Below, piece by piece: positions 32,832-40,705 of a DNA stretch of 48,947 bases. A model generated the notes under the pieces. It was not told where the DNA came from and searched no databases. It was given only the letters and a program-made list of their open reading frames with translations. Numbering within the stretch: the stretch's first letter is position 1; each line of letters opens with the position of its first letter. The translations under genes and the position numbers were made by a program. This stretch comes from Clostridia bacterium. GTDB lineage: Bacteria > Bacillota > Clostridia > CAKSNL01 > HGM11501. The stretch lies in the NCBI GenBank assembly GCA_900766735.1, contig CAAFWO010000047.1, positions 1 to 48,947 of the forward strand, in the 5' to 3' direction.

Positions 32832-33445
32832 AGAACATTTTCATCTGCCTGGCGGCGCCGTTCCTGATCGCCGCCGTGATCCTGGGGCGCGGAAAAAAGA
32901 GCTATATATTCATCGTTTCGGGAATGCTCGCCTGCATCGTTTCGGCATACCTTAACACGTTTTTCTCGTCGCTCTATAATGCCGGCGGCATCGCGGCGAC
33001 GATGGAGATAACGCCCGTTATCGAGGAGACGGTCAAGCTCCTGCCGCTCATTTTCTATATCGCGGTCTTTGAGCCGGACTCGGGCTCTGCCGCGGAGGCG
33101 GCCGTTCATACGGCGGTCGGCTTTGCGACATTTGAGAACATCTGCTGTTTACTCCAGAACGGGACGGACAACCTTTTTTATCTTCTCGTGCGCGGATGCT
33201 CGACCGGGGCGATGCACATCGTCTGCGCGTTCATCACGGGGTACGGGTTAAAGCTTGCGGAGAGGATGCCAAAGATCATGGCGGCCTCCGTCGCCGGGCT
33301 TTTGTGCATGGCGATAACGTATCACGCGGTGTTTAACATGCTGATGGGAGCGGGCGGAACGGTCGCTTATGTCGGCTATGCCGTTCCTCTGGCAACGCTC
33401 GCGGCCGGCACGGCGGCAAGAAGACATTTGAGGGACAAAATATAA
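32816..33445 (+). CDS. PrsW-like intramembrane metalloprotease
   Basis: A 209-residue membrane protein with the three PrsW signatures: EITPVIEETVKLLPLIFY (about 63-80, Glu-Glu), VGFATFENICCLL (about 101-113, F-E-N), and the His motifs AMHIVCAFITGYG and MAITYHAVFN. In B. subtilis PrsW makes the first cut in the anti-sigma factor RsiW, releasing sigma-W. Here it closes an operon with a sigma factor and a candidate anti-sigma protein, so the same logic is likely. GGAGGAGG before ATG 32816 is excellent; the previous gene overlaps by 16 nt. Confidence 0.7.
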   Translation: MSYFIENIFICLAAPFLIAAVILGRGKKSYIFIVSGMLACIVSAYLNTFFSSLYNAGGIAATMEITPVIEETVKLLPLIFYIAVFEPDSGSAAEAAVHTAVGFATFENICCLLQNGTDNLFYLLVRGCSTGAMHIVCAFITGYGLKLAERMPKIMAASVAGLLCMAITYHAVFNMLMGAGGTVAYVGYAVPLATLAAGTAARRHLRDKI

Positions 33446-33479
33446 AAGCTGCTCACTTCAAAGGTGCAGCAGCTTTTTT
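33444..33479. terminator. Bidirectional terminator between convergent operons
   Basis: AAAAGCTGCT (33444-33453) pairs with AGCAGCTTTT (33468-33477), with further pairing inside, and T runs on the + strand. It ends the sigma operon and overlaps the stop of the convergent S26-like peptidase gene. Confidence 0.8.
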
Positions 33480-33916
33480 GTTGCTCTTTTGATTTCGGTG
33501 ATGCGGCACAAAATGCGCTTTTTGTGCACGGTCCTTTTTTTATAGCGAAGATAGTCGCGGTCGTTTTCAAGGTCGACCGTCTTCCCGTCGCGCGTTATAT
33601 GCGTGACGATCGCCGCCATATCTTCGCGCGTGACGCCGCGCTCGGCGGCGGACTGATTGTCGCCGCAGAAAATATAGCCCGCCCCTGTTTTGCCGATGAC
33701 GCGGTGCATCACCTTCTGCCCTGAGGGGCGGCAATATAAAATAATGTCGCCGATGCGGACGGTATCGGGCAGTTTACTAAGGCGCACGGTGTCGACCCCT
33801 CCGCGGATCAGCGGAAGCATGGACGTGCCGTTCGGAATGAACGAAAATTCAGAGCCTTTTAAAAGCGCCTCTTTTATCAACGGAAAAAGCTCGTCCATCG
33901 GGAGATTTTTGATCAT
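33458..33916 (-). CDS. S24/S26-like signal peptidase (Ser-His type)
   Basis: A 152-residue protein with the S26 core. The nucleophile is Ser32 in IPNGTSMLPLIRGG, followed by RIGDIILYC and KVMHRVIG, where His71 takes the place of the bacterial general-base Lys. Such Ser-His enzymes are SipW/archaeal-like. There is no strong transmembrane helix, so it may be cytosolic or peripheral. Its ATG overlaps the stop of the PqqD-like gene by four bases. It is the last gene of a kinase-PqqD-peptidase operon seen around peptide-modification clusters. The substrate is unknown and no precursor peptide is visible. Confidence 0.65.
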   Translation of the reverse strand: MIKNLPMDELFPLIKEALLKGSEFSFIPNGTSMLPLIRGGVDTVRLSKLPDTVRIGDIILYCRPSGQKVMHRVIGKTGAGYIFCGDNQSAAERGVTREDMAAIVTHITRDGKTVDLENDRDYLRYKKRTVHKKRILCRITEIKRATKKLLHL

Positions 33917-34170
33917 TCGAGCGCTCCGATCGCAGAGAGCGAATCCAAAAACCGCGAAACGTCCGCCCCGGCGGTCGCAGAGTCGATGTCATACTCATTT
34001 GTCATTGCCTCGGTCAGGGACTCTTTGGTCTGCTCGGTTTTCAAAAGGCCGAACAGGAAAGCGCCGGTGTCGTTAAGCGTCACGACCTTGTCGGAAAATT
34101 CCGGGCTTAGGAAAACGACGATGTTTTCGCCGGCAATGTTTTTTAATATAAATTCGGATTTTATTTTCAT
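33913..34170 (-). CDS. PqqD-family peptide-recognition protein
   Basis: An 85-residue protein with the PqqD/RRE winged-helix pattern: VVFLSPEFSDKVVTLNDTGA (the LN-x-T/S-G motif near residue 32-36), then FLFGLLKTEQT and a helical C-terminus. PqqD-like proteins bind leader peptides of ribosomally made, modified peptides. The ATG directly follows the stop of the kinase-like gene and its own stop overlaps the peptidase start, so the three are translated as a set. Confidence 0.75.
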   Translation of the reverse strand: MKIKSEFILKNIAGENIVVFLSPEFSDKVVTLNDTGAFLFGLLKTEQTKESLTEAMTNEYDIDSATAGADVSRFLDSLSAIGALE

Positions 34171-34878
34171 TTATTTTTCCTCGCTTTCAGTGATTTCTGC
34201 CATCGTGCGCATGGATAAAAGCGCCGCGTCGCGCGAAATGTCGCACCCCAAAAGGTAAAACGGCACGGCGGTTATGAACTTGTCCAAAAGCTCCAAAACG
34301 TGTTCCTTACCGGAGACTGAAGGGGGCATATAGACCTGTTCGAAAATCTTTGAGATGACCTCCGGCGCGCTCATACGGCGGATAGAGTTTTCTTTGCTCT
34401 GATACAAAAAGCACACGGCCTTCATTTTCACGCTCTTGTTGGCCGAGAAATTCTCTTTTCCGCAAAAGGGCGTTCCGTGCGCGAAAAATTCGCCGCCGGA
34501 AAAAGTGTATATCGGCTTGTCGCCGTTTATTATCTCCGCGCCGAAATTGTCGCGCCAGAGAACGGAGTGCGTCGTCTTTCCCGTTCCGCTCTTTGCCGTG
34601 AAGGCGAAGCCCGCGCCGTTTAGCGAGAGCACGGACGAGTGCATCATAAACGCGTTGTGATCGGACACATAGTCGCATATCTTTCGGTATATGCAAAGGC
34701 TTTCGTGATAGCCGGGTGGAAGCGACGGCTCTGTCATATGCGACGCGGCGATCTCGCTTTCCGGAATCTCGACCGTGCAGACAGCGGCCTCGTTCGTTTC
34801 GTAACCGCGCATGAGAGCGCCTGTATACGGGTATTTATTTTTCACGCCGAAAACGAAGCCGGCAATTTTATAGTTCAC
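34171..34878 (-). CDS. HPr kinase-like P-loop protein
   Basis: About 235 residues with the HprK/PEP-carboxykinase-like core: HSSVLSLNGAGFAFTAKSGTGKTTHSV has the Walker A GTGKTT, and NGDKPIYTF is the following Asp-containing strand. The C-terminal helical part resembles other PqqD-associated HprK-like kinases. In lasso-peptide clusters such kinases phosphorylate the precursor; the role here is inferred. GTG 34878 is preferred to the upstream ATG: AAAGGCGG is 8 nt before it, and the promoter at 34901-34929 would otherwise lie within the coding region. Confidence 0.65.
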   Translation of the reverse strand: MNYKIAGFVFGVKNKYPYTGALMRGYETNEAAVCTVEIPESEIAASHMTEPSLPPGYHESLCIYRKICDYVSDHNAFMMHSSVLSLNGAGFAFTAKSGTGKTTHSVLWRDNFGAEIINGDKPIYTFSGGEFFAHGTPFCGKENFSANKSVKMKAVCFLYQSKENSIRRMSAPEVISKIFEQVYMPPSVSGKEHVLELLDKFITAVPFYLLGCDISRDAALLSMRTMAEITESEEK

Positions 34879-34900
34879 GGTCGCACCGCCTTTCACGATT

Positions 34901-34929
34901 ATTATATCACAAAACGGCCGCCATTTCAA
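34901..34929 (-). promoter_or_regulatory. Sigma-A promoter of the HprK-PqqD-S26 operon
   Basis: Reading leftwards: TTGAAA (34924-34929), a 17-bp spacer and a perfect TATAAT (34901-34906). It is only 23 bp before GTG 34878. Confidence 0.75.
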
Positions 34930-34952
34930 GTGCGTAATTTGTGATACTTGAC

Positions 34953-34989
34953 AATTAAGCCCCCGAACGTTATGTTCGGGGGCTTAATT
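34953..34989. terminator. Terminator at the 3' end of the giant secreted-protein gene
   Basis: A 16-bp GC-rich stem (34953-34968 with 34974-34989) with a 5-nt loop. A T run follows on the + strand and a weaker one on the - strand. It separates the giant gene from the kinase-like operon, both read leftwards. Confidence 0.75.
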
Positions 34990-37900
34990 TTATTTTTTGA
35001 TAGTGACGGTTTTTGCCTTTTCGTCGTAAGTTACTTTCGCTCCGAGCGCCTCGGAGATGAACCTCACGGGGACAAGTGTCCTTGAATCCTCGATAAAGGG
35101 CGCGGCGTCAAGCTTTTCTGTCTTGCCGTTTACCGTTATTTCTCTCTTTCCGATGATAAGCTCGATTTTTTTATCACCGTCGGTTATCGTGACCTTGTTC
35201 TCATTGCCGTCCCAGCCGACTTTCGCTCCGAGCGATTCTGCCACGAAGCGGACGGGAAGGAACGTGCGGTCGGAAACTATCTTTGCCGGGACGTCCGTGC
35301 TTTCGGTTTTTCCGTTGATTAATGCATTGGCCTCGCCGATCGTGAGCACTATTGTGCTCTTAACCTCGCGCCAGCCGGCATAGAGAGTGAAGCTCTTTGT
35401 GACTTTTTCCGAAAAGTCGTATTTGGTCTTTAATCCCTTGTCAGAATACCAGCCGGTGAAGATGAAGCCTTCCTTTTCAGGGTCGGCCGGTTTTGAAAGG
35501 AGAGAATTTTTCTCAACTCTATCGTTTTCTGTCTTCGTTCCGCCGTTTGTGTCAAACGAAACGGTGAATTTCACGGGAGCTGATGAGCCGCCGCCACCGC
35601 CCGAGGAGGATTTCTTTTTCCACTGCGCGGTAACCGTAACGTCGGCCCCTATCATGGTGAACGTCGTGTCCGCCTTGCTCTTATCTGCGAACTTTAAGTC
35701 GCCGGTCGCTTTCCATCCCGAGAAGGTGTAGCCCGATTTTGTGCCGGCCGAGATCTTTACCTCGTCGCCCGGGAAATATTCGCCCGAGCCGTTTTGCGCG
35801 GCCTCACTTCCGTTGACTGTGACGGAATACGCGGCCGATCTTACGATGTATACGTTTTTGGAAGCCGAGATGTTTCCCGAGCTGTCCTTAGCCCAGACGG
35901 CCGCGGTCAGCACATTGCTGTCCTCCTCGAGCGCGCCATTGATCGTAAAGCGCGAGTCGCCGCCGGCCGTTGCCGCCTCGTCTTTGATAAGGTATACCGT
36001 GCTTCCGGGCTCTGCCGCGCCGGAAACCTTATATGCGCCGGTCTTGCGGTCGGCATAGACGATGTCGTTTTCAAGCGTTAACGAAATGTCTCCGTCGTCG
36101 CGCGAGATAAGGAGAAATTCGTCCGTGATTCCGGAGAGGCTGACAGCCGAGATGCGGATCATGAGCGTTCCGGAAAAATCGTCGGGAATCAAGAAGTCGT
36201 CACCGCTCTTGGTAAGCTCTGCGCCGGTGTCCTCTCTTACCGCACGGACGCCCAAGGCATTTGTCTCAGCGGTCAAGTAGTGCTCGCCTCGTCCGACGGT
36301 GTATTCATAGATTCCGGAGGCGGACTTTAATATCTCGTCCCCGTCTATTTTCACCGTGATGTCCGCCGGGGTGAACTCTAAAAGATACTGACGGTCCGAG
36401 ATCGCCGTCTCGGAGCATACCTTGCCGTCTCCGAACTTTTTATAGGCGCGGACGCCGGCAAAATAGTCGCGGTTCGGGAGGAATTCGCCGTTCGCGGTGA
36501 GCGCCATGCTGACGGAGGTTCCGGTAACATCATACGAAACGCCGCCGGTCACAAGGTCTCCGTTTTCGTCCTCCTGATAAATAAGCACTTCATAGCCGTC
36601 CGCGCCCTCGACTGCGCCCCACGAAGCTAAAAGCACTTCGTTGCCGGTCGCCTTTAAGGTGACGTCGTAGGGAACATTGGGCTGAACGGTGTTTTCATAT
36701 CTTATGAGCCGGTCAAAGTTCTGGCTTGCGATGGAAAGAAGCGCCGTTTCGTTCTTTCCGTCATCGTTAATGTCCGCCTCCCTCTCCTCCATTAAGAACG
36801 AGGTGACAAAGTAGCTTCCCGTCGGTGCGAGCGTGCCATTTTCGGGGATGCTGATTGCTATGTTGCCGCTTCCGGTAACGGTGTCTTCGCTTACGAGATA
36901 GTCCGCTCCGCCCTCGGTCTTGGAAAGGTATGTCCTTACGGTATAGGTCTTGCCGTCCTCGGCGTATTTAACAGAGCCTGTAAGCTCGCGGCCGGTAAGC
37001 TCAAGATCGAGCTTTTCGTAAGGCGAAACAGAGGCCTCCTCGGTGTTGAAGGTAAGTCCGCCGCAGGAAATTTTGTATGTTCCGTTCGCATTCGGCGCAT
37101 ACATGAGCACCGTGCGGTAGGCGTTGCCGTCGTTCTTCGTCATAATGTTCGTTACGGCGCGGAAATCTGCTTCTTCGTCCTCGGTGAAGCTTACCGTGAC
37201 GGGTGACGAGTCCTTCGTGACGGTGAGCTTTTCCCTTATTTCCTCCTCGGTCACGGAGCGGTCGAACGAAAGGAGAACATAGGGCTCTGCGTCCTCGGAC
37301 GATGAAAGGTCAAGCGTTATCTCCTCATCTCCGGTGAGCGCTAAGAGCTCGATGCCGTTTTCTGCCGAAAGAGGAGTTATGCCGACGTTTGCCCAATCCC
37401 AGTCGGGAAGGTGCTTAATGAATTTTCCCTCAATATTCCAGCCTTTGCCCATGACAAAGTTCGTCTGCACGACCTTGGGAATGATGACCCAGGCGCGGAT
37501 ATGGCCGAGCCAGCCCTTTGCCTCGGCCATTGCGCCGATGTATATGTCGATGTTCTTAAACGCTTCGCGGAAGCCTTCGTCAACCGAAACATTTTTGATC
37601 GGTATCACTGTCTGCCCGCCGACCGCCAGATTAACGGTCGCAGAGGCAAATTCCTTTCCGGGGAAGATGAAGAAGTTGCTCGGAACCTTTAACGTTCCTG
37701 TCACCGCGCCGTTCGCGCCGATGTGAAGGTAGAACTTATCTTTGCTTTCGTTGACTCCGCCGAACGCGCCGGCTTTTAATAAGCTTTCAACCTCGATAAC
37801 GTCAATCGACGCGTTGGGAAGCAGGAGCTTTAAGCTCTGCTCACCGGTGAGCGTGATACCCTGATATTCCACGCCATTGTAATTCTTGGTCTGGCCGGCA

Positions 37901-39978
37901 AGCTTAACGCTGTAGCCGAATTCGTCAACTATTTTTGTCGCCTCGCCCGCACCGGCAATGTTAACGTCCGTCGCTTTGACGGCGATTTCGCTCGGCCCTA
38001 AGGTGAGGTTTGCTGTGCCCTCGACAAGGTGAAGGTAGGTTCCTGTCACCGCGCCGCGCAGCTTGATGGGCGGAATTGCGAAATAGTCGCCCTTAACGGT
38101 CGCGGCAAGGCCGGAAAATCCTGCTCCGCCGCCGTTTAACTGCCCGATCGGCACGGGAGGAATCAAAAGTATGCCGGGCTTTGCCTTTAAGTAGAACCAC
38201 AGCTTATCGGGAATGAGCTTTCCGTTCACGCGTGCGAGCGCAAGCTCTGCCTCCGTCTTGAAAAGGTCAAATGCGCTGAGCTCTAAGCTGAAGGAATATT
38301 CGTCCGTGAAGGTGTTTATCTCGCCCTCGATGCCGAAAAGCTCCAAATTGAACATCTTCTCGGTGTCGAACGAGCCTGTCGCGTGGACGCCGTTTAATTT
38401 GAAATTATTGCCCTTTAAGCCGTAGCCGAGCTCCTCCATGGTGAAGGACGCACCGTCAAGCACGGTGCCGATGCTCATATCGCCCGTTAATCTTATGTTG
38501 CCCGAGGTGTCCGCCGTTCCGGATTCGATCGCAACGGTGGTATAGGGAATGTCAATATACGCTATCGCGTTATTTGCTTTGGGGTCGATGTCAAACTTGA
38601 GTCCTGTCTCCGAAAAGGCTATCTTAAGAGAATCCGCCTTTCCTGCCGCCGGCCCGTAGAGCTTAAAGGTCGGCGTGTTTAAGTTAACGCCCTTCTGGGT
38701 AATTTCGCCGTCGCGTGTGACGGTGAGGCTTCCTCCGTCCCCCCATGTCGCGGTGACGGTGGGTGATAACCGCGCATTATTGCCCGTGAAGGTAAATGTC
38801 CGCCCGTCCGTACTCTTTATCTCGCCCCACATCTCGGCGATCGGGTCGGACGAGTAGGTCTTCTTAAGCTTGGCAAGCGCTGAGTCGTCCGAAACGAACT
38901 CAACTGTCGTTTTCCCGTCCTTATAAAACGCGGCGAGGCGCTTTGCCGAAAGCGAGAGTTTTACCTCGTCGGGCTTTGTGGGCACGTTTTCGTGAAGATC
39001 CACAAGGTCGTAATATCCCCAGAAAAAGTGCGCTCTGCTGCCGTCGTCGCCCTGGTCGGGGAAGGTGTAGAAGATTCTTTCGTAAAGGCTAACGCTTGAG
39101 AATACGGGGCTCATCATTCCGGGCGAAACGGAAATTTCGCGTGGGAAGTTGGGATCGGTCAGTTTCGTTCCGCCGACAGTCTTAACAGTGTCGGTAAGGG
39201 AGTAACCGCCGGACGCGGCAAAGGCGTTTGCAAAGCTGTAGCCCTCGGTGCGCGCCTCTTTTATGTAAAGGCCGTAATCCTGATGGTCATAGTTCCAGCC
39301 GGAGGGATATGTGACAGCAGGAAGATCATTCATGGGAGCGGTAACGGTCACGGAGGATTCTTTAAGCCCGTTCCCGTCCACATTAACGCTGTTAAGCGTT
39401 AATGCCGGCGCCGTCTGTCCGTTGTGGCCGCCGAGCGAAAACGCGTTCAGCGTGAATATCCATCTTAACATGGAGTCGGATTGATAGAACTTGTTGCGGT
39501 CGGCAACAATTCCGTTTGCGACATACGCTAAAACGCCGTGACCAGAATTACTGTCCGCCAGGTAGTATGAAACCGGTACGGTAACCTCGGCAAAGTCCTC
39601 AAACCCGAAGCCCTCGAGCCCGACGAGCGGGATCGTGACAAGATACTCAGCCTCGATGTGAGGCTCGGGAGAAGAAACCGCTTTTGCGCTCTTTATCGAA
39701 GTGCCGGTAAAGCGGTGAATCTCGCCGTTTTGGTCATAGACGATGAACTGGCACTGCGGCATGCCGTACGCGTCCGACGTTATGCCCCTGTCGTAGTTTA
39801 CCGTCGGCTCCGTTGCAAAGGCACCGGTGCTTTTCTGAAGGCAGAAGGTGACGTAGCGCCCCCTTAAAACCAGAAGATCACCTGTGTCTTTCACCTCTGT
39901 CTCTGCCGCAAGAACGGTGAAGGGCAGAACAGAGAGCGCCAAAATGAGCGCCAAGAGTGATGATAGAAACTTTTTCAT
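34990..39978 (-). CDS. Giant secreted multidomain surface protein
   Basis: A 1662-residue exported protein. The signal peptide is residues 1-24 (ending FTVLAAE). A long beta-rich region of unrecognised families follows (to about 1100), then Fn3-like and Ig-like segments (about 1130-1400). Near 1410-1540 are InlB/Listeria-Bacteroides-type repeats (SGYTFSGWKATG; EGFIFTGWYSDKGLKTKYDF) separated by a Ser/Gly-rich linker. The last 120 residues are two copper-amine-oxidase N-domain-like stalk units (RTFLPVRFVAESLGAKVGWD; RTLVPVRFISEALGAKVTYD). No sortase motif. Its ATG overlaps the stop of the upstream small membrane-protein gene, so the two are coupled. Probably cell-wall associated; the ligand is unknown. 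Confidence 0.8.
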   Translation of the reverse strand: MKKFLSSLLALILALSVLPFTVLAAETEVKDTGDLLVLRGRYVTFCLQKSTGAFATEPTVNYDRGITSDAYGMPQCQFIVYDQNGEIHRFTGTSIKSAKAVSSPEPHIEAEYLVTIPLVGLEGFGFEDFAEVTVPVSYYLADSNSGHGVLAYVANGIVADRNKFYQSDSMLRWIFTLNAFSLGGHNGQTAPALTLNSVNVDGNGLKESSVTVTAPMNDLPAVTYPSGWNYDHQDYGLYIKEARTEGYSFANAFAASGGYSLTDTVKTVGGTKLTDPNFPREISVSPGMMSPVFSSVSLYERIFYTFPDQGDDGSRAHFFWGYYDLVDLHENVPTKPDEVKLSLSAKRLAAFYKDGKTTVEFVSDDSALAKLKKTYSSDPIAEMWGEIKSTDGRTFTFTGNNARLSPTVTATWGDGGSLTVTRDGEITQKGVNLNTPTFKLYGPAAGKADSLKIAFSETGLKFDIDPKANNAIAYIDIPYTTVAIESGTADTSGNIRLTGDMSIGTVLDGASFTMEELGYGLKGNNFKLNGVHATGSFDTEKMFNLELFGIEGEINTFTDEYSFSLELSAFDLFKTEAELALARVNGKLIPDKLWFYLKAKPGILLIPPVPIGQLNGGGAGFSGLAATVKGDYFAIPPIKLRGAVTGTYLHLVEGTANLTLGPSEIAVKATDVNIAGAGEATKIVDEFGYSVKLAGQTKNYNGVEYQGITLTGEQSLKLLLPNASIDVIEVESLLKAGAFGGVNESKDKFYLHIGANGAVTGTLKVPSNFFIFPGKEFASATVNLAVGGQTVIPIKNVSVDEGFREAFKNIDIYIGAMAEAKGWLGHIRAWVIIPKVVQTNFVMGKGWNIEGKFIKHLPDWDWANVGITPLSAENGIELLALTGDEEITLDLSSSEDAEPYVLLSFDRSVTEEEIREKLTVTKDSSPVTVSFTEDEEADFRAVTNIMTKNDGNAYRTVLMYAPNANGTYKISCGGLTFNTEEASVSPYEKLDLELTGRELTGSVKYAEDGKTYTVRTYLSKTEGGADYLVSEDTVTGSGNIAISIPENGTLAPTGSYFVTSFLMEEREADINDDGKNETALLSIASQNFDRLIRYENTVQPNVPYDVTLKATGNEVLLASWGAVEGADGYEVLIYQEDENGDLVTGGVSYDVTGTSVSMALTANGEFLPNRDYFAGVRAYKKFGDGKVCSETAISDRQYLLEFTPADITVKIDGDEILKSASGIYEYTVGRGEHYLTAETNALGVRAVREDTGAELTKSGDDFLIPDDFSGTLMIRISAVSLSGITDEFLLISRDDGDISLTLENDIVYADRKTGAYKVSGAAEPGSTVYLIKDEAATAGGDSRFTINGALEEDSNVLTAAVWAKDSSGNISASKNVYIVRSAAYSVTVNGSEAAQNGSGEYFPGDEVKISAGTKSGYTFSGWKATGDLKFADKSKADTTFTMIGADVTVTAQWKKKSSSGGGGGSSAPVKFTVSFDTNGGTKTENDRVEKNSLLSKPADPEKEGFIFTGWYSDKGLKTKYDFSEKVTKSFTLYAGWREVKSTIVLTIGEANALINGKTESTDVPAKIVSDRTFLPVRFVAESLGAKVGWDGNENKVTITDGDKKIELIIGKREITVNGKTEKLDAAPFIEDSRTLVPVRFISEALGAKVTYDEKAKTVTIKK

Positions 39979-40274
39979 TTTTTGTCCTCCTCTTTTTTGT
40001 GTTTTTTCTTTATCAGTGCTGCCGTGATGCAGGCGGAAATTATGAATGCCGAGACGGCGGTCAAGACATAGCCGCCCGCGCCGTTCACCAAAAGAATTGA
40101 GCCTGCCGCGCCGGGCACCAAACCGTTTTGGGCGGAGCCGATCAAAAAGACAACGGCAAGGGCGGATACCGTGCTCACGGCCGATAAAAATGCCGTTTTC
40201 CGCCTCTCGGCCTTTTTACGGATCGCCGATGAGCGGGATAAGACAAGCTCTGTTCTTGCTTTTAAATCAAGCAT
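39975..40274 (-). CDS. Small two-helix membrane protein, paralog of the sigma-operon protein
   Basis: A 99-residue protein with the same plan as the one at 31910. The charged N-terminus (RSSAIRKKAERRK) is followed by membrane helices near 29-46 and 67-88, a loop with LVPGAAGSILLVNGAGGYVL (compare APGASASVFADGDVPGYI) and a Lys/Glu-rich tail. GAGGTG precedes the ATG and TATAAT lies just upstream. It is read first in the operon of the giant secreted protein, whose start overlaps its stop. No sigma factor is adjacent here. It could be a non-cognate regulator or a small structural partner. Confidence 0.6.
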   Translation of the reverse strand: MLDLKARTELVLSRSSAIRKKAERRKTAFLSAVSTVSALAVVFLIGSAQNGLVPGAAGSILLVNGAGGYVLTAVSAFIISACITAALIKKKHKKEEDKK

Positions 40275-40316
40275 AGAAAATCACCTCTTAATTATAAGAC
40301 GCGAAAAAATAAAAAA

Positions 40317-40350
40317 TTCCCCCGAAAAATTAAAATTTTTTTCGGGGGAA
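40317..40350 (-). terminator. Leftward terminator upstream of the giant-protein operon
   Basis: A CCCCCG/CGGGGG-capped AT stem (40317-40331 with 40335-40350), followed leftwards by a long T run. It insulates the operon starting at 40274 from transcription coming from the tRNA side. Confidence 0.65.
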
Positions 40351-40399
40351 AAATTGAAGTAATAGGTAAGGGGGAACAGTGAGAAAGTGAGATGAAATA

Positions 40400-40480
40400 A
40401 TTCCGCGCGCCGAAGGCGCATTTCACTCTGAAGTTAACGTGCGAAGCACATTTCATAGATCCGAAGGATCTGTTTCACTG
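40400..40480. repeat. Three GAA-loop mini-hairpins in tandem
   Basis: GCGCC-GAA-GGCGC (40407-40419), GTGC-GAA-GCAC (40439-40449) and AGATCC-GAA-GGATCT (40457-40471) occur about 20-30 nt apart. Each is followed by A/GTTTCAC/T. The stems differ in sequence but keep pairing and the GAA loop. The DNA around 40350-40395 also resembles, in inverse orientation, the AT-rich repeat at 44640-44685. Such clusters look like dispersed repeats. Confidence 0.6.
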
Positions 40481-40482
40481 AA

Positions 40483-40513
40483 AAAGAGCATTGCTTTCGC
40501 AATGCTCTTTTTT
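40483..40513 (-). terminator. Terminator of the tRNA-Thr gene
   Basis: AAAAAGAGCATTGC / GCAATGCTCTTTTT with a 4-nt loop directly after the CCA end of the leftward tRNA. T runs are present on both strands. Confidence 0.8.
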
Positions 40514-40588
40514 TGGAGCTGGTGGTCAGAATCGAACTGACAACCTGCTCATTACGAATGAGCTGCTCTGCCATTGAGCCACACCAGC
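40514..40588 (-). tRNA. tRNA-Thr (anticodon CGT), CCA encoded
   Basis: On the - strand the acceptor arms GCTGGTG and CACCAGC pair. The anticodon stem GCTCA/TGAGC carries loop TTCGTAA (anticodon CGT, threonine ACG). The T arm is GTCAG-TTCGATT-CTGAC, and discriminator T is followed by encoded CCA. A terminator follows directly. Confidence 0.92.
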
Positions 40589-40705
40589 ATATTAACACGA
40601 CATTTACTATTATAAAAAAAATTTCGCCATTTGTCAATATTAACTTGAAAATTCTTTTAAATTTTGATAAAATAAATAAAGAAACACGAAAGGAGCTAAG
40701 AAAAA

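Noticed and set aside
40280..40320. ECF-type promoter (GGGGAA...CGTC) before the 40274 gene
   Set aside because: The match overlaps a terminator stem and a plain TATAAT lies next to it; no equivalent motif upstream of the sigma operon.
40434..40637. Leftward 67-residue frame over the tRNA
   Set aside because: It crosses tRNA-Thr and its terminator; not coding.
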